Source of the DNA: Plectrocnemia conspersa
Lineage: Eukaryota; Arthropoda; Insecta; Trichoptera; Polycentropodidae
NCBI GenBank assembly: GCA_009617715.1
Contig: VTFK01000064.1
Span: 496,001 to 560,000 of the forward strand
Reading direction: 5' to 3'
Length of the DNA stretch: 64,000 nucleotides
The notes below the pieces were generated by a model. It did no database searches, had not been told where the DNA came from, and saw nothing but the letters and a program-made list of their open reading frames with translations. Position 1 is the stretch's first letter. The number at the start of each line of letters is the position of its first letter. Positions 1 through 11,877 of the stretch are shown here, in pieces. The position numbers and the translations under genes were made by a program.

Positions 1-960
1 AACAAACGTTGAAAAAATTGAAATCAACATTCAACAAGGTTTAGAGACACTTAATAAATTGTCAAAAAAATGGTTAAAATTTAGCATTTAATTGGCACAA
101 AGGTGAAAATTCTTTCATTTATATAAACTGTATTAGTAATAAACTCTGTGAAAACGAGCTTGAGAAATTTGTAAGGAAGCAATAAAAATATCCAATAACC
201 CTTAACAAATTTACAAGTCACTTTGCAATATGTATATTAAATAATAAATCTACCCAAAGCATATTCATATAACCATGAAATATTTTTTAACCTTTAAAAA
301 AATGCTCTACATTAGTTAATTATTGGTTATACCATGACCTCCAATATGAATCATTGATAGAAATTATTGTTCAAGACAGAATATTATTTATCAATATGTT
401 AAAAACATATTGAATTCATCATCACAATTTGATTTTTGCGATAAATGAAGACAGGGCCCCACTTGATAAGCTGCAAATATTTAGGTTTATTATGTTATAT
501 GTACATATCTCATCTAGAATTTCATAGACTGTTTATATAAAACATTGTAACTATCTCCAGCTATAGTGTTACAACTATCGCTCGTTCTATATAGGAGCAA
601 CTCTATTTTTATGCCAACAAAGATTCTACCCTAGTGAAATATTCTTTGTATAATAGATACATAAATGACACATCGCTCAATGAAAAATTTAGAAAGTCGC
701 GTTTTTTATTCCATATTTGCAAAAATAATATCCATGACAAAAAACAATTCAAAAATAATTTATTTTATAAAACTATATTTCTTTACTGATGTTGATTTTC
801 TAATCTCTCTATGTTAGGCAAGTAAGCAAGCTTAAATTTTTATTTTTATAAATTGATAACATTGATATAGAGATGACCTTACTTTGAGCGAATGGCAATT
901 ATTTGATTTGAGCGCACAATGAAATGTGACGACATGACAGTTTACCAAAATATGTAACAC
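1..960. other. Spacer upstream of gene 1, with spacer repeat copy 1
   Basis: AT-rich, without a supportable gene. Positions 271-413 match 2525-2674 and about 11670-11795; the block opens AACCATGAAATATTTTTTAA and later reads GCTCTACATTAGTTAATTAT. The rest shows no recognisable feature. Confidence 0.6.
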
Positions 961-973
961 ATTTACAAACTAA

Positions 974-1034
974 GTGGGAGGTTGCGGCGTAAATCTACTA
1001 TAAAAGTTGAATTTTAATTTATCAAAGGCACAGT
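974..1034 (+). promoter_or_regulatory. Core promoter of cuticular protein gene 1
   Basis: GTGGGAGGTTGC lies at 974-985, TATAAAA at 999-1005 and an initiator-like CACAGT with the presumed +1 A at 1032. The start codon follows at 1068. A further conserved block, TGTGACGACATGAC, is at 925-938. The same three parts with the same spacing occur at the sister genes, which is the main support. The +1 position is inferred from the initiator match. Confidence 0.8.
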
Positions 1035-1067
1035 TTGAACTAACCAAGCAAACTTACAACACTGAAA

Positions 1068-1820
1068 ATGGCATTCAGAGTACGTTCGAATAGTTAAAAG
1101 TGTTGTTATAATTTTAACGATGTTAACATAAATATAACAAGTGAAATTATCGTGTGTGTGTTATAATTATTTATGTGTTCTTTTCAGTTCTTCCTCGTTT
1201 CCTGCCTCGTGGCTGTGGCTTCAGCTGGAATTATTTCTCCAGTAGCCCACTATGCTTCTCCAGTGGCTCAATATGCTGCCCCAGCTCATTACGCTACTCC
1301 AGTAGCGCAATATGCTGCTCCAGCTCATTATGCCGCTCCCATCGCTCACTATGCCGCCCCAGCCGTAGCCCACTACGCCGCCCCAGCTATCCACAAAATC
1401 GCCGTCCCAGTCGAACAATACGCCCCAGCCGAATACAACTTCGAATACTCCGTCCATGACGAGCACACCGGAGACATCAAGAGCCAAAAGGAAGAACGTC
1501 ACGGAGACAATGTCGTCGGATCTTACTCCCTAATCGAAGCCGACGGTTCTCGTCGTGTAGTAGAATACACCGCTGATGAACATAATGGCTTCAACGCTGT
1601 CGTCCACCGTGAACCTTCCCAACATGCCGTCGCTTACAAACCAGTGATCAAGGTAGCCACTCCAGTCATCGCCAAGATCGCCACTCCAGTAGCTTACCAC
1701 TCCGCTCCAGCCTACCAATCGTACGCTGCTCCAGCTTACCAATCGTACGCCGCTCCAGCCGTAGCTCACTATGCTGCCCCAGCACACTACGCCGCCCCAG
1801 CTCACTCTTATTACCATTAA
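1068..1820 (+). CDS. RR-2 cuticular protein, gene 1 (2 exons, 214 aa)
   Basis: Secreted structural protein of chitinous cuticle. Coding exons are 1068-1079 (MAFR) and 1188-1820; the 108-nt phase-0 intron starts GTACG and ends TTTTCAG. The upstream ATG at 1173 in the exon 2 frame lies inside the intron and is rejected because splicing gives the family signal peptide [17 protein letters not shown], cleaved before Gly18. Residues about 19-85 are AHYA(A/T/S)P(V/A) repeats. The RR-2 chitin-binding core spans about residues 86-146, beginning [15 protein letters not shown] and including [23 protein letters not shown] and NGFNAVV. The tail has KVATPV and AYQSYAAPA repeats and ends HSYYH. AATAAA at 1877-1882 is 57 nt past the stop. 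Codons are strongly C-ending against an AT-rich background. The family assignment is firm; the tissue and stage of use cannot be read here. Confidence 0.95.
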
Positions 1821-1899
1821 CTCCACCAATGATTGTTATTTTATGAGACTGTTTTAATTTTGATTTATTTATTGTAAATAAATGATTAAAAAATAGCAT

Positions 1900-4640
1900 G
1901 AACTATTATTTATATACACACGCACAAACCAAAGAAAAAATCGATTTTGTGAATAAGCTTAAAAATAATATTTAATTAAAAATCCTGAATTTAAAAAAAA
2001 TTGTACCTAAATAAGAAATCTATTTCTATTTTTGAAAATCATAAAAGTTGGTTTATTTTTATAATATTGTATTTGTATCAAAGTAAGATAATTCCTTGAT
2101 GCGACTAAAATACTCAACTTATTTTTTTTTTTTTATTATTTAAATCCTTTCAAAGTATTTGTTAATTGAATTTTATTAGATATGTTACAAAATTTTAATT
2201 AAAATAGTAATCTAATATGGAGTATATATAATGCATAAATATCAAATTTTAAGAATTGTTGTTAGAATTCAATATATAAATTGTGTACAGAATATAGCAT
2301 TATATTAGTATGAGACACAATAAATAAATTATTGATATTAAAAAACAAATTTTTCTGTATTTCAGAAAATTATTGTTTACTTTAAAACACGTAAATAAGA
2401 ATTTATACTTTTTATAAATATATGAATTTACTATTTGCTAGTTTTTACATATTTAATTTAAATTTAATCGATATTTATTATAAGTAAATGTCTATCATGG
2501 AATATTAAAAAAACACATTTATGTAACCATGAAATATTTTTTAACCCTCAAAAAAATTGCTCTACATCAATTAATTCTGAGTGATAACCATGACCTTTAT
2601 ATAAATCTTAGATTCCGTTTAGAAATTATTATTTGAGATAGTTTTACTTATTAGTGCCTTGAAAACACTTTGAATGTTTGAGATAAAATACAAAGTATAT
2701 TATTAAAAAACGAAAGTATATTAACGTACTATTTTTTTATTTATTTACTAATGAAGATCATATGCTTGATAATATAACATATGTAGTATTAAATGGATAT
2801 TTCAGTTTCTTGACCATTGTCTCTTACTTGCTATATTTTTGGTGGATATATATATTGACAAAAATCAGCTTTAAATTTTTTAAAGAAACTTATATTAATT
2901 TGAACAAATTTTACGGTCCAATAATATTTTTCAACATAAATACGTTTTAAAATTTAACGGGCGAGCTTTGCTTAGAATAATCAACACCCCATGAATTTCT
3001 CTCTGCAATGAATCTACTTAAAAATGGAGGGTTATATAAATTGTTACTTGCCTTAGACATGTCATTTATTTATATATAAATAAATAAAATATATAACCCA
3101 ATTAATAAATATTTTTTCGAATAAATTTAGCCTTCGATAACTGGTTAGTACCAAAATTAATTTCTAATAATTATTACTTTTATCTATATTATTTTTTTTA
3201 ACACATACATATACTTATGCAGCTCTAGGTACAATTTTTGTATGGTCAATTCATATTTAATTATATATTCGCTTATTCAAAAATTAATACGATTTCGGAT
3301 GTTGAGACAAACTTTAAGCGATTTTAGACAAATCTTTTATTTTCTTTAAAAATTGATTTAAGGTTCGTTTTGAATTAATGATATATCGTTGCATATTAAA
3401 ATTCTAATACTGTTCAATATTTTTGTTTTTATTATAAATAGTGGCTTACACAAGAAAATTAAAATTTTCAAATATATATTTTTAAAATATATTTATAAAA
3501 TCATCTGTATTTGCTAAAAAATACTTGATATTCTTAGCATACACCGCCTAATTTCGCTTGGCACTAAAAGGGATAATAATGAAGCTATTTAACTTGAAAT
3601 TATAATATAATTTTAAAAAATTACGCAGCATGTGGGTTTCTATTTTTTTACAATATATGTAAAATAAAAACCAAATAATTTACTCGTCATTTGCCAAATG
3701 ATTTTATTTTCAACCTGTAAAATTTATTGTTCCCTTATAAAATCAAAAAATTCTTTGCTACAAAGAAAATAATAATTTTGGACAATTCCCTCTGCTTAAC
3801 CATCACACCAAGGTATAATTGCGAAATAAATCCCCTTTCCGATATGATTATTAAAGGACATTCATCGGTGCATACACAAACCATTTTTTTAATAGCAATG
3901 TTATTATTTCTCAGAAATCTACTTACAAATTTTTAATCAATTAAATTCTATTCAGTGCAGTATCTAACAAAAACACTGATGTTGCTGAAATGTTGGTAAT
4001 TGAATCCAAGGTCAAACTAAAATATTTACAATGTTGCATATCCAATGTTATTAAATAAAATTTCGTGTACACATTTTAATATATTATTTAAAGCAATAGA
4101 CATTTAGATTATATTGTAAAATAAAAAATAAAAATAAATCTTTAAATTTATGGGAAAATTTTAAAAAATAATCACTAAATTTCTTTAAAAATAAATCATT
4201 ATTTTATTGATAGTGTTAAAAAAATTATAAATGGCATTTTAAATATGAAGAGCAAATTTATTTATAACACAAATATTAGAAAGATACTAAAAATATACCT
4301 TGATTTTAATGAAAATCCGTAAACTACACGCAAATAATATTAAAAATTATTGAGTAATAATGAAATATATAAATACATAAAAACCAAAATATGGAGATAG
4401 ATTAAATAAAAAATAGGAAGCATAATAAATATTTCATTAAGTGAATATACTATATTAGATAGAAGGAAAGTGGCAATTGTGTTACTTATATCAAAAGTGA
4501 ACGGTATAAAAATGTGAAGAAATTAGAACAGTAAATATGTTACCGATAACCGAAAAAATCTTTAGCTGAAAGATTTTATAAAAAAAATATAGAGTACTTG
4601 AAAATTGAAAGATTATCATAATTTTAATTTTATATGATTA
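1900..4640. other. Spacer between gene 1 and LINE remnant
   Basis: Very AT-rich. Apart from the spacer repeat at 2525-2674 I see no gene, RNA gene or clear transposon. The two short open frames here (2762-2950 and 3727-3936) have AT-driven composition and no family likeness. Confidence 0.5.
2525..2674. repeat. Spacer repeat copy 2 (downstream of gene 1)
   Basis: Aligns with 271-413 and with about 11670-11795, including the shared openings AACCATGAAATATTTTTTAA and GCTCTACAT, a CCATGACCT block and GTGCCTTGAAAACA near its end. The copies sit in equivalent places beside genes, so they look like remains of the unit that was duplicated with each gene. Confidence 0.65.
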
Positions 4641-5500
4641 AACATAAAAAATGACAATAAAAATAAAATAATTAGTGCAATATTTCTAGATTTCAAAATG
4701 GCGTTTGAGGGAATATACAAAAAGTGCCTGTTAAAATATTATTTTGGATTAAAACGTCATATATTAAGATGGATTAAACTTTATAAAGACTATTAAATTA
4801 ATAAAAAGTAAAAATGAATTTACGAGTATCACAAGGTTTTAAATTATGTTCATTATTGTTAGTGATAAATATAAATAATATTATTGTTTTAGTAAAAAAA
4901 TAATAAAATTTATTAATTTTCGGATGATATATCGAGTTATTATGTAAGTGAGAATATGAAATAAGTACTTAAATATTAATTTGATACGATAAATAATAAG
5001 TTAGTTTTTTTAATAGTAAGGAAGATAATAAGGAATATGTAAACTTAATGATTTATTGCAAAATATAATTATATTTAATACTTAGAAGTATGTATTGAAC
5101 ATAAATGAAAATTTATTATACTTTAAGACACTATTGTCTTAACAAGAAAGGACATGAGATAAAATATCAAGCAATAAAAAAAAAACAATGAACCATATTC
5201 CTAATTAAAATCGTTAGGTGTGATATTAGATGTAGATATAAATATACACGCTATTTTTTATTAAATAGTTTAAAGTACCAAACAATTCATGAAAGCTCTA
5301 TGTGCTTCAAGTGCAAAAAAAGTAAGCGCGAGACTACTAATTTATACTGGCTCCCAAAATGCATTTAAGCCCATAGTAATTATTATGAAATATTAGCCAA
5401 TCCAAAAATAAAATGTATCAGAAATTACTTATTTATATTTATAAAATATGATATTTTGCGTAAATTATTGATACATGGGCGACCAATCCTAAAAGAACAG
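4640..5500 (+). mobile_element. Degraded non-LTR retrotransposon, reverse transcriptase fragment
   Basis: Translation with frame changes gives reverse transcriptase landmarks in order: AIFLDFKMAFEGI near 4678-4716 (the LDFxKAF block), HILRWIKLYKDY, then VSQGFKLCSLLLVINI near 4827-4874 (the PQGSxLGPLLF block) and FSDDIS near 4918-4935 (the YADD/FADD catalytic box). A KSLGVILDVD stretch near 5212 fits the thumb block. Stops and frameshifts throughout make it inactive. Clade is jockey/CR1-like by wording; the exact family is not resolved. Confidence 0.72.
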
Positions 5501-5699
5501 CCCTACATGAAGAATCTCTATTTTTTTCTTGTTGTCAATATACCATTATTTATATGTATTATCCATTACATAAATAAAACTTATTGCAATACGGTTTATT
5601 CACAAAATTGTAAATCACGATCGTAGCGCACAGTCGGTTGTGACGACATAACATTTTACAAAAATATGTAACACATTTATAAAACGATATAGTACCTAA

Positions 5700-5760
5700 G
5701 TGGGAGGTTGCCGTGTGAAACAAGTATATAAGGCGAGTTTCAATTCATGAAAGGCACAGT
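5700..5760 (+). promoter_or_regulatory. Core promoter of cuticular protein gene 2
   Basis: GTGGGAGGTTGCC at 5700-5712, TATATAA at 5725-5731 and CACAGT with +1 A at about 5758. The distal block TGTGACGACATAAC is at 5639-5652. Spacing equals that of gene 1 (25 nt from box to TATA, 33 nt from TATA to +1). Confidence 0.8.
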
Positions 5761-5793
5761 TTGAACTAACCAAGCAAACATACAACACTGAAA

Positions 5794-6505
5794 ATGGCAT
5801 TCAGAGTACGTTTTAATAGTTAAAAGTGTTGTTATAATTCATACGATTATAACATAAATTCCACAAGTGAAATTATTGTGTGTGATTAAATTAATTATGT
5901 GTTTTTTTCAGTTCTTTCTCGTTTCCTGCCTCGTAGCTGTGGCTTCAGCTGGAGTTATCACTCCAGTAGCCCACTATGCATCTCCAGTAGCCCAATATGC
6001 CGCCCCAGCTCATTATGCCGCTCCAGTTGCTCATTATGCTGCCCCAGCCGTAGCCCACTACGCCGCCCCAGCTATCCACAAAATCGCCGTCCCAGTCGAA
6101 CAATACGCCCCAGCCGCCTACAACTTCGAATACTCCGTTCATGACGAGCACACCGGAGACATCAAGAGCCAAAAGGAAGAACGTCACGGAGACAATGTCG
6201 TCGGATCTTACTCCCTCATCGAAGCCGACGGTTCTCGTCGTGTAGTAGAATACACCGCTGATGAACATAATGGCTTCAACGCTGTCGTCCACCGTGAACC
6301 TTCCCAACACGCCGTCGCTTACAAACCAGTGATCAAGGTAGCCAGTCCAGTCATCGCCAAGATCGCCGCTCCAGTAGCTTACCACTCCGCTCCAGCCTAC
6401 CAATCGTACGCTGCTCCAGCCTACCAATCGTACGCCGCTCCAGCCGTAGCTCACTATGCTGCCCCAGCACACTACGCCGCCCCAGCTCACTCTTACTACC
6501 ATTAA
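5794..6505 (+). CDS. RR-2 cuticular protein, gene 2 (2 exons, 201 aa)
   Basis: Coding exons 5794-5805 (MAFR) and 5912-6505, with a 106-nt phase-0 intron ending in a T-rich CAG acceptor. The signal peptide is [17 protein letters not shown]. The N-terminal arm is shorter than in gene 1 because one [13 protein letters not shown] unit is missing. The RR-2 core is at residues about 73-133 and is otherwise identical in wording to gene 1. An oddity is the first core residue: the usual Glu of EYNFEY is Ala here (APAAYNFEY). The C-terminal arm carries [14 protein letters not shown] and two AYQSYAAPA units and ends HSYYH. AATAAA is at 6567-6572. It sits 4 kb downstream of gene 1 on the same strand and has its own promoter. 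Function as a chitin-binding cuticle component is inferred from the family. Confidence 0.95.
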
Positions 6506-7189
6506 CTCTGCCAATGATTATTGTATAGATATATTAGACTGTTTCAATTTTAATTAATTTATTGTAAATAAATAATTAAAAATATCATAAACTTTTATTA
6601 ATATAGAACGAAATAAATTAAATTTGAAAACATGCATTGAAGGCAAAAATAATAATAAGTCAATTTTCGGGTTTTAAAGAAACTCCCGAAACTATCACAA
6701 CTTAATTGTTTAAGATAATAAATTAATCAAACATTCAAGTTATGGGTTTATGGCATTTGATTTGGAATCATAATCAAACGAAGACTTTATTGATCTATGA
6801 GATCTAAAAAATATAGAAAGATTAAAATGCACTCATCGTTAAGAATATGTACAAAGCGTTGGTGCATTTTGACAATTTTTTACCGTACTGGAAAATAATT
6901 ATCGTAATGGAAAACATACGTGTGTATATCCATGAAGTGCAATAGGAAAAGACACAGCAGTTTATAGAACTTATTTTCCAGAATAGTTCAAAAATAATTA
7001 CAATGAATCTCCTAATATTTATATTTACAACTATAAATATTTGTTCGATATTACTATAAAAATAATTAGAGACAATCTTATTATAAACATATTTAGTAAT
7101 GAAAAATATTTAAGAGTAATCATAGATAAAAAAATTAATTTTAAGGAACATTATAATTAGAAAATCAAAAAAATATTAGAAAAATATGT

Positions 7190-7720
7190 ATATTATCTAT
7201 GATGAGAAATAAGTAAAGTAAAAATACAAAAAAATAATTTACAACAGTATTATTTTGCTACACTTTAATTATTGTGCAAAAATATTATATTTGCTTAATA
7301 TATTATATAAGACGATGTTGAAAAACTTACAAAATAGGGCAATGAGAGTAGTTTTAAATAAAAATAAATTTTCTAGTTGTAGAAGTAGGATTGATAGATT
7401 GGAATGGTTGGATGTTCAAGAAACATTGAAGATGAATGTTGTTGTATTCATATATTTAAGTTTAAAAATAGTATGTTACCAGAGTGTTTTAATAAGTATT
7501 TAAAATAAATAAAGATATACATAGATTAAATACTAGAAATATAGAAAAATTAAGGATAATTAGACATAATAAAACGAGTACGGCCAGGGGAATATTGAAT
7601 GGAGGCGGGAATTTTTTAAATAATATTCCAAGGAAAATCCACAAAAATAAAAGTAAAGTTGGTTTTCTCAACGGAATAAATAAACACCTTCGTGCATTAA
7701 AAATAAATTATAATATTTAA
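7190..7720 (+). mobile_element. 3' end of a degraded LINE (reverse transcriptase C-terminus)
   Basis: The frame at about 7255-7480 reads LHFNYCAKILYLLN, then LQNRAMRVVLNKN, DRLEWLDVQETLKM and VVFIYL. These are the C-terminal landmarks of jockey/CR1-like LINE ORF2 proteins. After a frameshift the reading continues with RHNKTSTARGILNGGG and NNIPRKIHK and ends FLNGINKHLRALKINYNI before a stop near 7720. The match to 44150-44310 shows that it is a repeated family. It is 5' truncated. Confidence 0.75.
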
Positions 7721-7825
7721 CATTTTTTTTATATTCTGTTTATTTTTAAATGTGTGTTTGTTCAAAGGGACATGATTTCCAAAAAACAGATTTATATGAT
7801 TAATGCTTATGATATTTATGTGATT

Positions 7826-9222
7826 TATTTATTTTATTTTAAATAATGCACATTTAATATTAATTTTAGAATATCTCAATTTTATTTATTTTTGAAAGAT
7901 TTATCTTTCGTATACTAATTTTTACGCACGTTAAAAGTAATAATAATTGAATTTGAGTTTTATATTTATGTAAATGTTATAAAATAAGAAATACGTGAAT
8001 ACTGCATAACCCTTTTAGTTTCAGACAATTTTTTCTTAAAATCATTTATTAAAATAATTTATTTAGTATATGGTTAAACAGACTTGCACTTTATTTATTT
8101 AAAGTAATACAAAACTATACTATTTAGTTGGTACAACAATAAAAAAATACTATATTTTTTATATGTATTTATTTAAAAAAATTAAATATAAATTTAGTAA
8201 AATTTTAATTATTACTTTTTTAAATTATACCTTTTGTTGGTAACAAAAAAAAATATTATAGTTATAAATTTTAAATATTTTTTAAATCAAAACTTTTTAT
8301 TTTTAAAAGCATACATTTTGCGATAATTTTTAAAATACGTTTTTTATTTAAATATAATTAATTCGACTTGCTTATTTTTAATATTTAACACATATGTTAA
8401 GTGAAGCATATTCTGTGGACTATTTGGGTAAAAATATGTATAAATAGAGATAAAAATGTACAAATAGTAGAAATATTTTGTGTATGCAATACCTGCATTA
8501 GTTTTCACTTCGCCAGACATCCCTATTATAAAAGAGGGGCTGGCAGGTTGCTGCGGCATCATTTTTCTGTTACTTAGCTTAATTACTGGTAACTACTAAT
8601 TACGTTACACTCGTATCGTGCGTTATTTCTGCCAAGAAACGGGAACAGGAAACCAGAAAAGGCACTTTAAAACCTGAACAAAGCTCTTAAGGGCAGCCAA
8701 GACGACTAAGAGATCCTAGCTCAAAAAAACATTGCGTGAAAGCCGTTTCCAGAGAGGTGGTATGAGAAAGGGGGGTTGTAGTAGGTAAAAATCTTTCACT
8801 ATTACAAACCAGTCACGCTGGTTGGGGGTGACTTTTGAAGATTTCATCCTAGGAAGAAAAAAGAGACTGAGATAAAGCAAATGTATTTATTTTATGTTGA
8901 CACGTCGCGTATATCGTACAAAATCATTATAAATTTAAATTATTTTTTTAAATTTGCGCTGAAAAATCGGCCGGCAGGATTTTTTGCAAATGCGAGTGGG
9001 ACAATATTTCGGCCTTCTATGATTAAAAGGGATAATATAATTTTATATCCTATGCCGATAACACTACTAAGGTTAATCCCATATAAGAAGCATCATCAGG
9101 ATTGCAAAAAATATAAAAAAATTTGCTACTACCCGTATTTTATTTAGTAATACCGGTAGTACCGTAAGTCAATTTTTGCTCCATTACCGGTATTACCGGT
9201 ATTGCAATTTCTAGTCCAGAGC
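7826..9222. repeat. Degenerate spacer element, interrupted copy
   Basis: Positions 7826-8009 match 12851-13036 and positions about 9040-9190 match 13045-13215 in the next spacer. The two halves are separated here by an insertion of about 1 kb (8010-9031). The right end has repeated ACCGGTATTACCGGTATT text and ends TGCAATTTCTAGTCCAGAGC, which in reverse resembles the start TAGTTAGGGATTGCAATA at about 11881. A non-autonomous hAT-like element is likely but unproven. Confidence 0.5.
8010..9031. mobile_element. Candidate 1-kb insertion with CCCTTTTA ends
   Basis: This segment is absent from the homologous copy at 12851-13215. It begins CCCTTTTAGT and ends ATTAAAAGGG, an imperfect inverted repeat of about 10 bp, and is flanked on both sides by ATAA. 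Inside are AT-rich near-repeats (8100-8290) and a GC-richer stretch at 8560-8880 without a recognisable protein. The class is unknown. Confidence 0.4.
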
Positions 9223-9759
9223 TGTCTTTTATAAAATTGTTATTAAAATAATATGTTACCAAATAAAGAAAGCAAGCGCTAGATTACCATAAAGTTTGAA
9301 TCAATAAATTCATACCAAGGCTACCCAATTATTTAAAGAATCATGATAAAAATTGTAAAGGGATATTTTTAGATAAAAGTAAGTTCATAAATATTTTCTG
9401 AACATTATAAAAATATTTTCTTGATTTTTTTATATTAAAAATTTTGTATTAGTCAATAAAATAGCAATTTTTATACATTGATACAAAAAAAATAACCCCT
9501 TAGAAGTGCTTTTGCATAGAGACTTATCTGTTTATGTTAAAAGAAATTTTTTTTTATTTAAAATTATATTTCAGGAATATTTCAATTTAATTGTATATCT
9601 TGTTCATTCTAAACAATTAAAAAGTTTATATTTTAACTTTCCCAAATTTACTTCATTGATATAGAAATGGCCTTACGTTAAGCGAATGGCAATTATTCGA
9701 TGTGAGCGCACAATGAAATGTGACGACATGACAATTTACAAAAATATGTAACAATGTAA

Positions 9760-9820
9760 GTGGGAGGTTGCCATGCGACTAAACTATAAAAGTTGAATTT
9801 TTATTCATCAAAGGCACAGT
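9760..9820 (+). promoter_or_regulatory. Core promoter of cuticular protein gene 3
   Basis: GTGGGAGGTTGCC at 9760-9772, TATAAAA at 9785-9791 and CACAGT with +1 A near 9818. TGTGACGACATGAC is at 9719-9732. Confidence 0.8.
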
Positions 9821-9853
9821 TTGAACTTATCAAGCAAACATACAACACTGAAA

Positions 9854-10607
9854 ATGGCATTCAGAGTACGTTTAAATAGTTAAAAGTGATGTTATAATTT
9901 GAACGAATATGACATATTTATCACAAGTGAAATTATCGTGTTTGTGCTTAAATTAATTATGTGTTTTTTTTCAGTTTTTCCTCGTTTCCTGCCTCGTGGC
10001 TGTGGCTTCAGCTGGAGTTATCACTCCAGTAGCCCACTATGCATCCCCAGTAGCCCAATATGCTGCCCCAGCTCATTACGCTACTCCAGTAGCACAGTAT
10101 GCTGCCCCAGCTCATTATGCCGCTCCCATCGCTCACTATGCCGCTCCAGCCGTAGCCCACTACGCTGCCCCAGCTATCCAAAAAATCGCCGTCCCAGTCG
10201 AACAATACTCCCCAGCCGAATACAACTTCGAATACTCTGTCCATGACGAGACCACCGGAGATATCAAGAGCCAAAAGGAAGAACGTCACGGAGACAATGT
10301 CGTCGGATCTTACTCTCTCATCGAAGCCGACGGCTCTCGTCGCGTAGTAGAATACACCGCTGATGAACACAATGGCTTCAACGCTGTCGTCCACCGTGAA
10401 CCTTCCCAACACGCCGTCGCTTACAAGCCAGTGATCAAGGTAGCCACTCCAGTCATCGCCAAGATCGCCGCTCCAGTAGCTTACCACTCCGCTCCAGCTT
10501 ACCAATCGTACGCTGCTCCAGCTTACCAGTCGTACGCCGCTCCAGCCGTAGCTCACTACGCCGCCCCAGCTCACTACGCCGCCCCAGCTCACTCTTACTA
10601 CCATTAA
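9854..10607 (+). CDS. RR-2 cuticular protein, gene 3 (2 exons, 214 aa)
   Basis: Coding exons 9854-9865 (MAFR) and 9975-10607, separated by a 109-nt phase-0 intron. No ATG lies near the start of exon 2, so only the spliced form gives a proper signal peptide ([17 protein letters not shown]). Repeats of AHYAAP and AQYAAP fill residues 19-85, and the RR-2 core runs from about 86 to 146. Its VHDETTGD wording matches short genes 6-9 rather than the VHDEHTGD of genes 1 and 2, while the rest matches genes 1 and 2. The tail is [23 protein letters not shown] is at 10664-10669. The upstream spacer is packed with repeats (7190-9222) but the promoter is intact. Confidence 0.95.
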
Positions 10608-11669
10608 CTCCACCAATGATTGTTTTTTAATAAGACTGTTTTAATTTTGATTTATTTATTGTAAATAAATGATTAAAAAATATTAAAAACTTTTATTTAT
10701 GTACAAGCTCAAGAGACACTAAAAAGATCTACGTATAAATTAACTAAAGGAACTTTTAACTATGTTTGCTACTTTACAAAAACAATACAAAAAATACATT
10801 TTGGATCATCGAAAAAGAGAAATAGCCCTAAATCGTTTTTAATTCTGCCGATTCAAATGCTTAATTGACTCTTATCGGAGCGGGTTATTAGATCACCAGA
10901 GCAAAGATTAAGCCACCGACTGGTTAGAATAATAGAAAATCGCAAAAAAATGTTAGTCTTACAAATACTTTCGATCTTCCGAAAAAGTATACTTATTTTT
11001 AAATATCTGGCATGAATACATTCGAAAAGGTTTCTTATCTGAGTGGCTTATTTTAATAGTTAAGCAAAAATAAAATATTTTAAAAGCATTGGATTTTTAT
11101 GTTTTAATTCTAAAAATAGATTTAATAATAATAAAATATACATATAAATTCATGTAAAATTGACTTGTTCAAGAATTTAGATAAATATAAATTCGAAGTA
11201 GTAATTTGTTTATATTAAATATCTTTATATTTTATAGTGCTTACATATAAAGATAACATAAAAAAAATTCTTATTCATAAATTTAGGCTTAGATGAAAAA
11301 TTTTTTTTTAGTATCAATATATGATATTAAGTTTTTATAATGTTAATATTTTTAATGAGTCACAATTCAATGAATAATGGGGTTGAATATTATTAATACC
11401 TGTATGTGACACAATACTTGAAATATTGTTATACATTATGGTAATATTATATACATTTAAAAACAACTTTTACATTTTGAATGGAGAAATAAATACATTT
11501 ATTCTAGCAAATAAATGACAATGTATTTAAACGTGTAGATATGTTCGTTGTAAAAAAAATAGAACAAAAATAATTTATAAAGCTCAAGCATACTTGAGCA
11601 TTGTATAAGTTAAGAATATTTTATGAATCAAGTCGGGTATGATGAATTATTTAGAACCCAATGATTCAG

Positions 11670-11795
11670 CTATCAAAAATTTGCTCTACATTAGTTAATT
11701 ATGGGTCATAACCACGACCTTCAATTTCAATCTTTAATTCCGATTGGAAATTACTGTTTGATATTTATTAGTTAGTGCCTTGAAAACATATTGAG
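11670..11795. repeat. Spacer repeat copy 3 (downstream of gene 3)
   Basis: Shares TTGCTCTACATTAGTTAATT, a CACGACCT block and GTGCCTTGAAAACATATTGA with the copies at 271-413 and 2525-2674. Confidence 0.62.
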
Positions 11796-11877
11796 TTAAT
11801 CCTTGAATATGTCAGATCAAATTATTTATAAAATGATAATGAAATATCAATCAAAGTCATTGCTATCATTTAGTTAA

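Noticed and set aside
1173..1187. ATG in the exon 2 frame as the true start of gene 1 (likewise 5867, 13734, 22523)
   Set aside because: These codons lie inside the intron, just upstream of the T-rich CAG acceptor. The conserved ATGGCATTCA(G/A) exon with a GT donor gives a better signal peptide in all ten genes.
1221..1502. Long antisense and alternate-frame open reading frames across every cuticular gene (also 1530-1829, 5945-6514, 10008-10616, 13803-14411, 22589-23071, 37427-38068)
   Set aside because: They mirror the Ala/Pro/Tyr/His codon repeats of the sense genes, giving Trp/Gly/Ser/Val-rich text without stops. They have no signal peptide or domain logic and are shadows of biased codon use.
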